NCBI GenBank assembly: GCA_003254905.1
Contig: QANU01031401.1
Location: forward strand, 205,208-269,207
Source: Nissolia schottii
Lineage: Eukaryota; Streptophyta; Magnoliopsida; Fabales; Fabaceae
Length of the DNA: 64,000 bases
Direction: 5' to 3'
The notes below the pieces were generated by a model. The model saw only the letters and a program-made list of their open reading frames with translations. It had not been told where the DNA came from and made no database searches. Below, one piece after another: positions 30,701 to 42,395 of the stretch. Each line of letters begins with the position of its first letter. Position 1 is the stretch's first letter. A program made the position numbers and the translations under genes.

Positions 30701-33700
30701 TCAGCCTTGACAGTGGTGGGCACGCATGAAAAAGAAAGAATAAACTTTTAACAATTATAAATATGAAAAAAGTTGTTATTTTTAATTATTTATTATTAAA
30801 TATTTCATTATTATATTTATGAATGTGACTAAATTAAAAAATAACAATAATTAACATAGTTTTTTATTCATTATTTATAATATAAAGTAATGTAAAATAG
30901 CAATTTTATCTTCACGAGAGACTGTTTAAAAACGGACAAGTTTTAACGAGAGATGATTACCAAACTATTCTACTAAAGATGCAGAGAGACCTTGTCAATG
31001 GCAATGCCATGCTGATTGTCTTGTCAATCTTAGTTATAACTTTGAGGTCGATTATTTTAATGTGGCCCCGGCACTTATTTGCACATTACTTTCGAATGAT
31101 CTGATTCAAATCGCGTGACATCGTGGAGGCTAGTTTTTGACTTTCTTTTTCTTTAGGGCTTTAGCCCCTTTGTCAAAAACAAAAAAAAGGGCAATGCCAC
31201 GTTTATGGTCCCTGCAACCTTATCTCTTCGGACATTTTCCCCTCTGTCACTCACTGGAAACAGAAGTGAAGTTAGAAGCACGGATTCTTCAATTTCTAGC
31301 CCTGCTGATAACTGAAATGCCGCTTCACAATAAATATTTTTTCCCTTTACTTTGTGCGTTTTAAATGTCGTTAATTTGTGGTGGGTCCGTTGCATGAAGG
31401 ATCTAAACGCTCTGAGAGATGATTTAATGGAGTTAAAGCCAACACTGTTCGCTGGTGTCCCACGGGTGTTTGAAAAAGTATATGAAGGTAACTAAGGTTA
31501 CATTCACGTCATGAGACAGTTTTTTTTTTAATTTACCGTTTACTTTGACTAATTGAAATCTCATTCAACAACGTTTCTTTCAGGTATCAAGAAAGCAGTG
31601 GAAGAACTCAATCCGGTTAGGAGAACGGTTTTTGGCATGCTCTACAACTAGTAAGTCTCGTGCCTGCGAGGAAATATATATCTCATGTCACTCTTTATCT
31701 TATTTGGATAATTTTTATAGTTATATTCATCAGATTTAATTATTATTTTATAATTTAATGTGATACGTTGATGTATTATATAATTTAATGTGATAAATTA
31801 ATATTTTTTAATACGATATTTATATAGAAGTACGTACATCGTAAGTTCAAATGATTCACAAATCTCTAAATTCTGTATAAGTTAATTTTTTTAATGATTT
31901 GACTAATGAAAAATTTATTATGATCATATAAAACGTAAAATAATAATAAAATTTAATAAATTTAATTATAAAATTTATTAAAAATTGATAAATAAATTGA
32001 CAAAATATTTATCTCATAAAATACTTAAGTAATCAAAACACACCCATATATATAAATAATGTAACATTTTTATTTACAATGATGAGCTATAACCGTTTCC
32101 CATAATTTAGGATCCACTGACAACACAGCACTCCTAGATTCTTGCTGCTAATTACGCAAATGGCCCCCCACCCCACAATTAAGTTTTCCTTTTTGTTAAT
32201 ACATGCCCCCGTTAAGTAGTAAAGTACGAAAAAATAAATACTACGTCCATTTTCAATTAATAGGCCATTCTTGGTGGTTTCTTATCTACCATATATCATA
32301 TATTGATATATATAAATATCTTATGCTATTTAATTTATTTATTTTTAATAATTTTATAATTACATTCATTAATTTTTGTTATTATTTCATGTTATATATG
32401 GTTGTAATAAATTTTTCATTAGTCAAATCATTAAAAGAGTCAATTTATAAAAGGTTTAGAGATTTGCAGATTATTTGAGCACTTCTCTACAAATATTGTA
32501 TTGAAAAGTAATAATTTGTCACATTAGATCATATAATTCATCAATATGACATTAGATTATGAAATGATAACAAAATTTGATAAATTTAGTTATAAAAAAT
32601 TATAAAAAAATGAATAAATTAAGTAGCATGGAGTATCTACCCCATGAGGTAATTGTCTACCTTCTAAATTCATACAACATTAATTATTCTTTTTCTTAGT
32701 ATATCTCTATTTAATGAGAGTAGTGGGGGAGAGATATAGTAATAGAGTAAAAAATTAATAGGGGTAATTTTATAAATTATTTTTAAATTTTACCCACTTA
32801 AGATTTTTTTAATACTTGTGAAAAGTGTACCATTATTTGAGAATTGAGAGAGTAATATATAAAAAATTAATGTATGTGAAAGTATAAAATTGGTGAATAG
32901 TATGGTACGTCTCCCAAAAATGGATCCATTCATTTTTTATTTATTTATTTTAATTTGATTTCAAATCTCATTTTTAAAATTTAAATTTTGATTATTCTAA
33001 AAAGTAATTATGTTTAAGAATAATGAGATTTAAGGTCAAATTAAAATAAAAAATGATTGTTTTTAAATATATAGTTTATAATAATGTTTAGATTAAGAAA
33101 AAAGAAAAAAAAAGCTAAAGTTGATTGGATGAAAATAAAAGAGCTATTAAACTTTCATTTTATAAAAAAGACATCGTAACATTCTATAAAGAAAATAGTA
33201 AAAGTAACGGTCATGACTACTATAACTGCCATTTTATTTGCATACTATCTGCACCTTATATTTAATATATGCTATAACTTGTGAATCTGGCACAGCAAAC
33301 TTGGTTGGATGAATAAAGGATATAAACAAAGAAATGCATCACGTTTGGCTGATCTATTAGCCTTCAGAAAGGTTTTATCTCTTCTCTAATACTTGTATTT
33401 TAAAACTAATAATCTGGTCACACAATCACCACATGGTTTTTAATTTTAATTTTAATTCTTTTAGGTCAAAGCTAGGCTAGGTGGGCGTGTTCGGCTAATA
33501 ATATCCGGAGGTGCAGCCTTGAGCCCTGAGGTGGAAGAGTTCTTGCGTGTAACTACTTGTGCCTTTGTATGCCAAGGCTATGGTAAGGAGGAACATTCTC
33601 ACTGATTAGGGAAAATTACACTAACTTTGTTTTTTATTTTAGTAAAATTATATTAATTTTCTTTTTATTTGTCCAATAACACCTACCTCTTTCAATAAAT

Positions 33701-36700
33701 ATTGCTTTCCCTTGATGATAATAGAGGTACATACCATTTGTTATTAATGTGTACTTTTTTTTTTTTTTTATGTTTCTTACATTTTTTGCAATAAGAAGTC
33801 TTCACAATCCTCTTTTGACCCTCTTTTACGCGACTTCAATTAAATTCTTCTCTAGTCTTCTCTTGTTCATAAGAGAGGCCTAAAGAGATATCGGAAAGTT
33901 TAATGAGTGTGAAAATGCGAATATCATAATAAACAAAACACCTTAATAAGATGGTTAACTCTATTATTATTAGAGAGATCTATATGTAATAGGTGAAGTA
34001 AGTGTTACACGAACAACTATGAAGGAATCATTGTAATTTCGTCCAGAGGCCAATCTAATTTACTTTATTAATTACTCCTTGTTCTTAAATAATTGTCCAT
34101 ATTTTCATTTTGGTATTTTTATAAATAATTGTTCACTTTTTAAATTTATACAATATTAACTACTTCTGTCCATTTTTTTTGTTCATTTTTGACAAAAACG
34201 CACAATTTATGAAATCATTTAATGAAACTAAGATAGATAACACTATAGAGTGTGTAGACAAAATTAACCTTGAGTAATTAATGCTATAGTAATTGTTATT
34301 GGGAGTATGAGCACTAACAATGGTAAACTTATAAAAAATACATTTAATGTTTCTTTAATCTAATCAAATGACAAATAGTCATGAACAATATTTTGTTTGA
34401 GAAATGACAACAAAAATTAGAGGGAGGGAGCATCTTTTTTCTTGATATATCTCTATTTGACGAGAATAGTGAAAGAGAAATAAAACAATAGAAGAAGAAA
34501 TTGATAGGAGCAATCATGTAAAGTAGCATTAAATTTTATCAACCTTAAAACTTTTCAATTATTTTCTTAATATTTGTGTAAAGTAAAAAGGGGACAATTA
34601 TTTAAAAATCGAGGGGGGGGGGGGAAGGGTATTCTTCTTACAAATAGGCATCGACCAAAAGACAAAAAAAAAGATTATGCAGGGTGGACACGAGGCAATG
34701 CAAACTAACATTAATTATGGTTAATTAACACAGGTTTGACTGAAACATGTGGGCCCACAACTCTAGGCTTTCCCGATGAGATGTGCATGGTGGGCACTGT
34801 TGGCGCTGTCTCTATATACAATGAGCTTCGACTTGAGGAGGTTCCAGAGATGGGATACAACCCTCTTGGAACCCCTCCATGTGGTGAGATCTGCGTCAAA
34901 GGCAAGACTGTCTTCACTGGCTACCACAAAAATGCTGAGTTAACAAGGGAATCCATCAGAGATGGATGGTTTCACACAGGTTCATGATTAATTAATTGCC
35001 GTACATTATAATTTCCCACCTCAAATGCTGAATTTTTTTTTAAGAGTCCTGTTACATGCACAAAAAAAAATATATACCATATATAGGGCTATCAAAATGG
35101 GCTCAGTCCGTTTACCTAGCTAAATAGACGGACTTTTACATGTAAAAAATAGGTCCGTGAAAATTTGAAAAAAAATTAGATCGGCCTATTTAAGCCCGGT
35201 CTGTTTAGGCCCGTGGACCAGTCCGTGAGTCCGTGAATTTTTTTAATAAATTTTTTTGAATTTTTTAAATTTTTTTAAAAAAATAAACTGGCTAGCAGTG
35301 CGGCCCGTTTAAGCAGGCGGATCGACCATAAACGAGCCGGACCCTAAAAATATGCATATTTTTGGCCCGCGGACCATAAACGGGCGGGCCCTCCCGTTTT
35401 GATAGCCATAACCATAAATATACCCTATACTTATATACATAAAGTTTATATTTTAATGTTTGTAATGTTTGTGCACTTAATTAAGTATAATTGAGAATAT
35501 TATCTATAAGTTTGTAATGTCTGTGCACTCATGAGAATAAAGTTTGTGTATTATTAATAGTGTATGTATAAGTGTATAAAATTGGGTGGACACGTCGCAT
35601 TTTTGTTTTTTCTAACTAGAGACTGTTTAACATCCTCAGGGGACATTGGGGAAATGCTCCCCAATGGTGTTGTCAAGATCATTGACAGGAAGAAGAACCT
35701 TATCAAGCTTTCTCAAGGAGAGTACATAGCACTTGAGCATCTCGAAAATGTTTATGGAATCGCTCCACTAATTGAAGATGTGAGTAGTGTTTTTCCAATA
35801 GTTAGTTAGTTAAGCGATGTTAATGCGTTGTACGCCTTCAAGTTTGTAATTAATTTGTTTTTTTTTTTTTNNNNNNNNNNNNNNNNNNNNNNNNNNNNNN
35901 NNNNNNNNNNNNNNNNNNNNNNNNNNNNNNNNNNNNNNNNNNNNNNNNNNNNNNNNNNNNNNNNNNNNNNNNNNNNNNNNNNNNNNNNNNNNNNNNNNNN
36001 NNNNNNNNNNNNNNNNNNNNNNNNNNNNNNNNNNNNNNNNNNNNNNNNNNNNNNNNNNNNNNNNNNNNNNNNNNNNNNNNNNNNNNNNNNNNNNNNNNNN
36101 NNNNNNNNNNNNNNNNNNNNNNNNNNNNNNNNNNNNNNNNNNNNNNNNNNNNNNNNNNNNNNNNNNNNNNNNNNNNNNNNNNNNNNNNNNNNNNNNNNNN
36201 NNNNNNNNNNNNNNNNNNNNNNNNNNNNNNNNNNNNNNNNNNNNNNNNNNNNNNNNNNNNNNNNNNNNNNNNTTTTTTTTTTTTTTTTTTGCAAAGTGGA
36301 CAAAGTTTTTGGTCTTGTAATCTATTGCTTACCTTCAGAACCAAAAATGTTGTGCTGAAACCAGCTTTCAGGCATCATTTTGGTCTAGAGGTTTCAGTTA
36401 CAATGCCAGTGAACGTGGTGTAGTGTTTTGAGTAACTTAGTTGACATTATTAGTCCTAAAATAATGTTCGAAAAGAATGGTTTCAAGTCATAGAACTGTT
36501 ATTTTGTTTGTTGCTCTGGTTCTAAACAAATGTAAAAATTATCCTACCCAAAGCATTGTCTCTACTCAAATGAGAGAGGTGGTTAATAACACTGCCCTTT
36601 CTTCTTTCATTTTTTCCCTTTTTTTTTTTTCTTCATATTTCTCTTTCATCAAACTAGATGAGGGGCTTCGAGCATATCAAGGGGGTCATATTGGACCCGA

Positions 36701-36930
36701 ATCCATTTGACATGGAAAGAGACTTGGTCACTGCAACATTGAAGAAGAAAAGGAACAACTTGCTCAAGTATTATCAGGTAATCTAATATCCGATTATCCT
36801 CTTAATCTCGGTGCAATCTATTTAAGTATTTCTATATAATCATAGCACTCACAAAATTTTGTTGACATTGTAACAGGTGGAAATAGATGAACTATACCGT
36901 AGTTTGAGTGGTGATAAGCAGAAATCTTGA
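27354..36930 (+). CDS. LACS1: Long-chain acyl-CoA synthetase, LACS1/CER8-like; interrupted by an assembly gap
   Basis: It activates long and very-long-chain fatty acids to acyl-CoA; Arabidopsis LACS1 (CER8) acts at the ER in cuticular wax and cutin synthesis. Exons: 27354-27499, 27705-27768, 27894-27983, 28096-28152, 28237-28285, 29029-29105, 29225-29264, 29361-29455, 29906-30073, 30218-30328, 31400-31487, 31584-31650, 33296-33371, 33465-33582, 34734-34979, 35640-35779, then 36658-36777 and 36877-36930. Phases agree throughout. They give about 544 aa before the gap and 57 after; some 60-65 residues (after PLIED, before MRGFEHIKG) fall in the N gap. Motifs: AMP-binding loop YTSGTSGDPKG near residue 227, QGYGLTE near 413, DGWFHTGDIGEMLPNG and the acyl-CoA synthetase signature in exons 15-16. 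The N-terminus (FSAKVEEG, VGPVYRNLLS, GFPPMD) is closer to LACS1 than to LACS2 or LACS4. Nothing visible suggests it is inactive. Confidence 0.88.
27671..27702. repeat. Poly-T run ending in an N, just before exon 2 of LACS1-like
   Basis: An uninterrupted T run of about 31 bases with an ambiguous base at 27702, two bases before the exon 2 boundary. The acceptor reads 'nag'. It acts as a very long polypyrimidine tract, and its true length is unreliable. Confidence 0.85.
28471..28924 (+). mobile_element. MITE-1, two tandem copies in intron 5 of LACS1-like
   Basis: Copy one spans about 28471-28700 and copy two about 28701-28924, head to tail in the same orientation. Each starts 'agtcctgSTACACGTA', contains 'tatacttatatacataaag', 'gtttgtgc' and 'attaatggtgtatgta', and ends 'gggtgtacatgtagcattt'. 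The two copies are near identical, which suggests duplication in place or a repeated insertion at the same site. Confidence 0.8.
29590..29748. mobile_element. Foldback MITE in intron 8 of LACS1-like
   Basis: Left 'gggaatgctagtttgacaac' and 'atttttagacaacaa' are mirrored on the right by 'ttgttgtctaaaaatgtt' and 'agcatttctc'. Pairing continues inward through 'gaggacaaaattgatgtg' and 'cacatcaattttgtcttc'. The arms cover most of its 159 bp. Confidence 0.75.
30395..30509. repeat. 115-nt foldback in intron 10 of LACS1-like
   Basis: Left arm 'aaaagaattcatgttct...' with 'tttaaagcatt' pairs with right arm 'aatgctttaaat' and 'agaacatgaattctttt'. A smaller inner stem (cttcttttagaag) lies between. It is probably a MITE remnant; a small-RNA precursor cannot be excluded. 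Confidence 0.7.
31703..32620. mobile_element. Large foldback element in intron 12 of LACS1-like
   Basis: The sequence from about 31703 to 31990 reappears as its reverse complement from about 32620 back to 32330. Examples are 'ttaatgatttgactaatgaa' at 31892 against 'ttcattagtcaaatcattaa' at 32416, and 'tataatttaatgtgataaatt' at 31779 against 'aatttgtcacattagatcat' at 32513. The arms are about 290 bp with a ~340-bp spacer. There is no coding capacity. It explains most of the 1.6-kb length of this intron. Confidence 0.75.
32928..33058. repeat. 131-nt foldback in intron 12 of LACS1-like
   Basis: Left 'attcattttttattt...', 'aatttgatttcaaatctcat' pairs with right 'atgagatttaaggtcaaatt', 'aaaataaaaaatgatt'. 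It is a second, smaller inverted repeat close to the large foldback. Confidence 0.7.
34071..34625. mobile_element. MITE-like inverted repeat in intron 14 of LACS1-like
   Basis: Left end 'actccttgttcttaaataat' then 'tgtcc' is mirrored by 'ggacaattatttaaaaatcg' near 34592-34611. This 'actcc...ttaaataattgtcc' end is common in plant MITEs. The arms are imperfect and the body is AT-rich. A G run of about 13 at 34612-34624 follows the right arm. Confidence 0.6.
35042..35607 (+). mobile_element. MITE-1 copy interrupted by a hAT-type MITE (intron 15 of LACS1-like)
   Basis: The outer parts, 35042-35083 and 35411-35607, match the MITE-1 copies at 28471 and 28701 block for block. Near position 40 of the element the match is interrupted by the 327-bp insertion listed separately, and it resumes with 'ataccctatacttatatac'. 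Confidence 0.8.
35084..35410. mobile_element. hAT-type MITE nested inside MITE-1
   Basis: Ends are TAGGGCTATCAAAATGGG on the left and CCCGTTTTGATAGCCATA on the right. The flanking 8-mers are accatata (35076-35083) and accataaa (35411-35418), an imperfect 8-bp duplication typical of hAT elements. The interior is rich in GGCCCG/CGGGCC phrases. The uninterrupted MITE-1 copies in the same window serve as the empty site. Confidence 0.8.
35871..36272. other. Assembly gap (402 N), flanked by poly-T on both sides
   Basis: All bases are N. Runs of T (35858-35870 and 36273-36290) flank it, so the break is probably a homopolymer or repeat failure. The missing LACS exon or exons (about 190 nt of coding sequence) should lie here. 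Confidence 0.98.
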
Positions 36931-38304
36931 GGCTTCAAGCCACGGATGAGCCTGTTTAGTGGTCCTCTGTAGCAGTTGTTGTTGTTCTTATATATATAGC
37001 CCTAGTAGCCAGTTTGATAGTTTGTTTCATGATGTATTATGCAAGAAAAAGATACTTCCGCACAATTCAGTGGGTGTGTATTATGCGTTGATAAACACGT
37101 GATTAATGAAAAAATGGTATGCAAAACGTAGTGTGTGTGTGTGTGTATAGCTAAACTTTTGGATTATGAAGGATGTAGCGTCAGGAAGTAGAAGGGATAA
37201 AACTAACTCCCAGCAAAAGCTGAAAATCTTCCCCCCAAACTTACCTCGCAATACTTTAAGACTAAAATACATTTTTGGTCTTTTAATTATATACGTTTAT
37301 TAATTTGGTCTTGTATTTATTAAAAAAAATTAAATTTGGTCATTTATTTATAAAACGTTAGTTAAATTAGTCCTCCCTAAGCCTTGAACCACAACACCCT
37401 CCTATTGCACCCACAATGGTCACTTCCCAATCCTCCACAAAGGGGGCATGTAGTCATCCTTGTGTTTGGTTCAAGGTTTAGAAAAATATTATTGGGAATG
37501 TGACCTTGAGAATGTAATATTTTCGAGAATTTGACTTTGAGAATTTAATATTCTCATATTTGGTTCAAGGTTTAGAAAAATATTCTCAAGTATCTTTCAT
37601 TCCAGGAATGAAAATTGTTCCATTTTCAATCCCACCGCCCTCTATAGGAATGTTGGATTCCCATGGGAATTGAATTGTTTGAAGTGTGAAAAGACTAAAT
37701 TACTCCCCAAACCTTATACCCTTGACAACCATCATCATCACCTGACCACCTTTGGCAGCCAACCGCCATTGGTCACCGGTCGACTACCACCGGCCAGTGG
37801 TCAACCTCCTTTGACCACCGGTGGCCGACCATTAGCAGTGGTATTCTGACCATCGATGGCAGTATTCCGACCAATGTTGGCTGGCATTTGCCCATTGTCT
37901 GTCTACATCAGACAACTATCGATTGACACCCCACCACCGCCAATTGATGTTGAACTACCTCTAACATACAACGTTTTATCATGGGTATTTTTGGAAAAAT
38001 ATATTGTATTCCTGGAAATGTTGTTAGTAATTCAATTTACAACCAAACGCCTTTAAACCATATTCTTGAGAATAGTATCCCCAGGAATAAAAATAATTTT
38101 GTGAACCACACGCCCCAAAAAAATCAATCTTGTATTCCTCCAACCCAAATCGAACAACAACGAAACAAATGACCCAACAAAACAAAGGAAATACAAAACA
38201 AAACAATGGCACGTTATAACCCAACATCAATGGGTCTCCGCAAAATTGATAGCGACAACAACAACAATGAGTCTCAAGTCACCCATTTGTGGGGCCATGG
38301 GGGG
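36931..38304. other. Spacer after LACS1-like, repeats only
   Basis: It starts with the LACS 3' UTR (to roughly 37080). 37262-37375 has 'tttggtc' phrases of transposon-edge type. The 22-bp phrase beginning 'tttggttcaaggtttagaaa' occurs at about 37465 and again at 37559. 37740-37870 is a low-complexity GACCACCGG-type stretch. No gene was seen. Confidence 0.5.
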
Positions 38305-40216
38305 CAGTGTGTAACATCTCGCTTTTTCCTTAGCAAAATCTTGCTAGATAAATGCATAGAAATTCTCATTGTAGGTTGAACCATTAGAAACATGAACTCT
38401 TAGGATAAAAGTGTCTGTAGAAATAATTCTGCTCGTTTTCATAAAATTCTGCAAACATTAGAATAAATCATTTTTGTCATTCGAGTACAATAACATGTCT
38501 AAGGTATCTGTAAAATGTACGGTTACAGAAGAGAGCTCACAAATACCTTAGATTAACCTAAATTCTTCCTTAGAAAAATTAGGAGATCACAAGGACGTGA
38601 TCAGAATATTTTTAGAATAACCATACGAGAAGTACCAGAACCGAGAACGACCAAACATGATCAAAATAGATCTGCATGTGACCCTTAATTCTTGGCAACA
38701 AAAAGTGGCCAAGACACAAGGCTAAAACACGGCCAAGAAGGGGCCAAATGGTCAAAGTCAACATTCAAAGCATGAGTCACCTAGTGACTAAGCATGCATA
38801 GGTCATGGATGATGTCATTCAAGGGCAAATTGGTAAATTGGTCCAAGGGCATTTTGGAAAAGGAAAAATTCAGCCAAGGCCTATAAATACCCATGGGATC
38901 CAAAATTTTTGGGGAGAAAAAGAAGAACCTTGTCAAAACTCTGTCCAATTACACACCCAGCTATTATCTTGTTAAACCACAAACCCAAAAACTTTCCTAC
39001 ATAAACCCTAACCAAGATTTCTCAGAGATTCCCTAACCTTACCCCACCAAATCCTCTTAAGTTCTTAACGAAAGCTTGGAGAAGCCTAAATTAGAACCGG
39101 AGCTTAGGAAACGTCATAGCAAGGCAAGAGTCTGTAGAGAGTACCAGAACCATAGTAGGACTTGAACAAGTGGGTAAACTGACTTAACCGCTATCTATGT
39201 GGTTCTAAGATGTCTGATGGTGTTTGTAACATGTTTTGTGTTAGATTATGTTAGGTTTGATTGCTTGTTAATATTCTTGATGGACTACCAATGATTATGC
39301 TTGAATATGGAACCTATGCATGCTTTGTGATTCATGAAATAATTGTTAGAGATATGTTAGATTTATGTTTGATAAGTGTTGTGGAATATGAAATTATGTC
39401 TCTTATATTGTTGGAAATGGATGATAAATGTTGGAAGAAATGTTTTTAAGATTGGATATGAGAAACCTTGCAGAACATGGAAATTGCAGGAATTAGGAGC
39501 TGAAATTCGTCAGGTGGCGCTGAGCGGCCTAAGGCTTGCGCTGAGCGACTTGTGCTGGGCGCTGAGTGTTAAGTGTCATATTTTGCTATTTTCATAAGGT
39601 AAAATGTAACCTATCTGCTTTGTTTTCTAACCAATTTTCCCACTTTTGTAGGAATTTAGCATAAGTTTAAAGATGGATACAAATATTATAAAAGAATGCA
39701 TTTCAAAGAAAAATCCCACAAAATGAAAGCAAGGAGCAAGAGAGTGGAGAAACGGAGAAAAAAACTAAAAAAGCAAAAAGGCTCAGACAGCTCAGCGGTC
39801 CACCACAGCCGCTCAGTGGTACCTTACTTCAGAGTGAAGTAACTTAAGCGTGAAGCAAGCCTCTGTAAGACAATCTGCAACCTCTGCAGCCGCCCTGACA
39901 CCACTCTCAGCGGTTCTGACAAGATAATGTCAGGTTTGCATGTCAGAACTAACATAACTTCAAGGCGAAGCAACTTTCACTGAGCTAAACCGCTCAACGG
40001 TGCCCTGAGGCCGCTCAGCGGCCCCTGAGGATTTTGCCTATAAATAGAACCCTCACTCAGCACTCAAAACAGATCACTTCACATCCATTTCTCATTCAAT
40101 TCTGATCCAAAATATAGAGTAGCCTAGCAACAAAGAGGAGGTTAGAGAATTAGCCAGGAGTGATAAAGGAGCATGACGGTCCTTGTCATGACGACGTGAG
40201 AACATGTCATGGTGAG

Positions 40217-42395
40217 TGTAACATCCCGCTCTTTTTTTTCGGAAGAATTTCGTCGCATAACTGCTCATAGAACCTTGGGTAAGAGTAAATGTGTGGAAGT
40301 CTGTAGGAATTATTCTGTTTGGTTTTGGCCAAGTTGGATGACACTCAAATGATTCCTACTGACCCTCATAATCGAATGATGAGATTAAACTGACTGTTAA
40401 ACGGAGTTCTGCGGAGTTTCGGACGATTCCGCAGACACTAAAACGACTTCTTTTAGCCTGTAGAATTGAGCAGAGAGCCCTAAGTCTCTGGAAACCCAAC
40501 CGGTACCAGGGAAAGGTTTTAAACACCTTAGGATAGTCCCACGATCCCATTGGGACGGTCGGAAGTAACGAAACCGCGAGCAGAACAGCGGTCTACGATC
40601 ACCAGGGCTCGATGACGTGTTAAAGGTATCTGTGAAAAATACTCCTAGAAAAATTCACAAATGCCTTAAAGCATTGATATTCCCATGACCGGGAAATTAG
40701 AGGATCGCGACGGTAGAAACGGAATATTTTTCGGACAACCATGCGCGACGCACCGACACTGCGAGCGATAAAACACGAGCGAAACGGAACCGGGAGAAAG
40801 TGAAATTTTGGGCAGCCCACATGAGAATTCAGATTTCAAGGAAAATAATTAAAAATCCTAATTACTATTCATGATGTGACATTTGGATTATCATCCAAAT
40901 TAATTAATTTTTAAAGAAATTAAAAAGGGCATTTTGGTAATTATGCTTAGGGGCAAAAACGCAATTATGGGAGGCAGAATTTTGCCTATAAATACCCAGC
41001 CATAATCAGAAAAAAAAAGGGAAAAATTCCAATCCTAGGGGAAACTCTGTCCGTGTGCTCCGTGATTACGCTGCAGAAACTTCACCGGAAAGCTTGGATT
41101 GCGCCCGAAGCTTGGAGAACGACTCTCCTACCCCTTCCATCATCATCGAACAGCCCTTCACGAAGTGGGTAACTCTAGTTTACTCACTTCTTTGGTGGTT
41201 GTATGTGCCTATGTGTGTGTGTGTGTGTTTCTATGCATGTATGTGTATGTATATTAGATGCTTGGTTAGGACTTTAGGGAGATGATTCTGAAGGGTTCTG
41301 TGACCTGGATTAGATAGGTTTTGATGGTTAGAATATGTGTGAAAACCTCAAGGAGTAACCATGAGCAAAGGAGAAGAAAAATGAAAGAAAATAAAGAATT
41401 CGATTTTCAGATTCGCCAGTGACCGTTGAGCGGCTCTTGGTACCGCTGAGCGGAGTGTACCGCTGACCGGTCCTAATGCACCGCTGAGCGCTCAGGCTCA
41501 AACCGCTGAGCGACCCTAGGGTACCGTTGAGCGGTCTGAGACCTGAATTTGTCATGGATACTGTTTTGAGGCACATAGTCTAACAATCAATGATTTAACT
41601 GTAATTGGTAGTTGATGTAAGTGCAGTATGTGAAATAATCCGTTAGCATTTCATGCATCATGATAAGATGATTCTGAGAGGACTAGAAGTAATTCTGCAA
41701 TAAGTAAAGATTATGAATTGAACCATAGGGAACAAGTCATATCATGCTGCAGGTACTGAAAAGAGAAACAAATGATGAAATGCTGTATAGAAAGAAATGT
41801 TGAAAATGCTGTATGAAAAAAAAATGCTAAAACATTCTGAGAAAGGCCGTGATCACGAAAGCCAAAAACACGATCCCACTTCAGTAGGTCAGAGGGGCAT
41901 ACTGAAGGTCGAAGCCCGCCACAGGTGGTGTCGATATGGCATACTTGGAGGTGTGTGGTTGTCACGCCTAGCAGGGTCGAAAGAGGGCAATGCTAGGTGG
42001 GGGTACAATATCCGCCCACTGCCGAGGGGTCGAGAGAGGACACACGTTAGGTAGAAGCCCACCGCAGGAAGGTCGAAAGAGGGCCTACCTGGGGGTGCGA
42101 GGTTATTCTGTCATAGTACTGTCAAAAGAGGGCACTACTATGGTAGGAATAACATATATTCCCAAACCATGTTCAATCTGATATGCATGAATGTATGAAA
42201 TGTATGTATCTGATATTCTGTAATTACCATCAAGAGGACGCTCGAGACGGCTATGTATGTACACGTAATGTTAATAAGCACGAGAACTGGTTGTTATATT
42301 CCAAGCACAATGGACTAAGGTATTCCCACCAGGTAGTAAACAACCTAGTGAACTTGCGTACGACTTAAGCGTATGCAGTTAGCTAGGGTGTTTCA
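40217..42395 (+). mobile_element. Solo LTR B (TGTAACATC family) inserted in LTR D
   Basis: It begins TGTAACATCCCGCTC and ends TAGCTAGGGTGTTTCA, flanked by gtgag (40212-40216) and atgag (42396-42400). It is 2179 bp. It shares the start, the end, the CCGCTGAGCGG array (41415-41545) and a variable repeat block (41860-42140) with LTRs A and C. TATA box at 40987-40994. It is the youngest or second-youngest insertion in the nest. Confidence 0.78.
41415..41545. repeat. Array of palindromic CCGCTGAGCGG units in LTR B
   Basis: Six or so copies of an 11-bp near-palindrome (ccgttgagcgg, ccgctgagcgg, ccgctgaccgg, ccgctgagcgc, ccgctgagcga, ccgttgagcgg) at 15-25 bp spacing. Related arrays are at 39518-39566 (LTR A), 39790-40025 (LTR D) and 60640-60725 (LTR C). 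Confidence 0.85.

Noticed and set aside
35806..36358. Long open frames of 164-176 aa
   Set aside because: They consist of N bases from the assembly gap.
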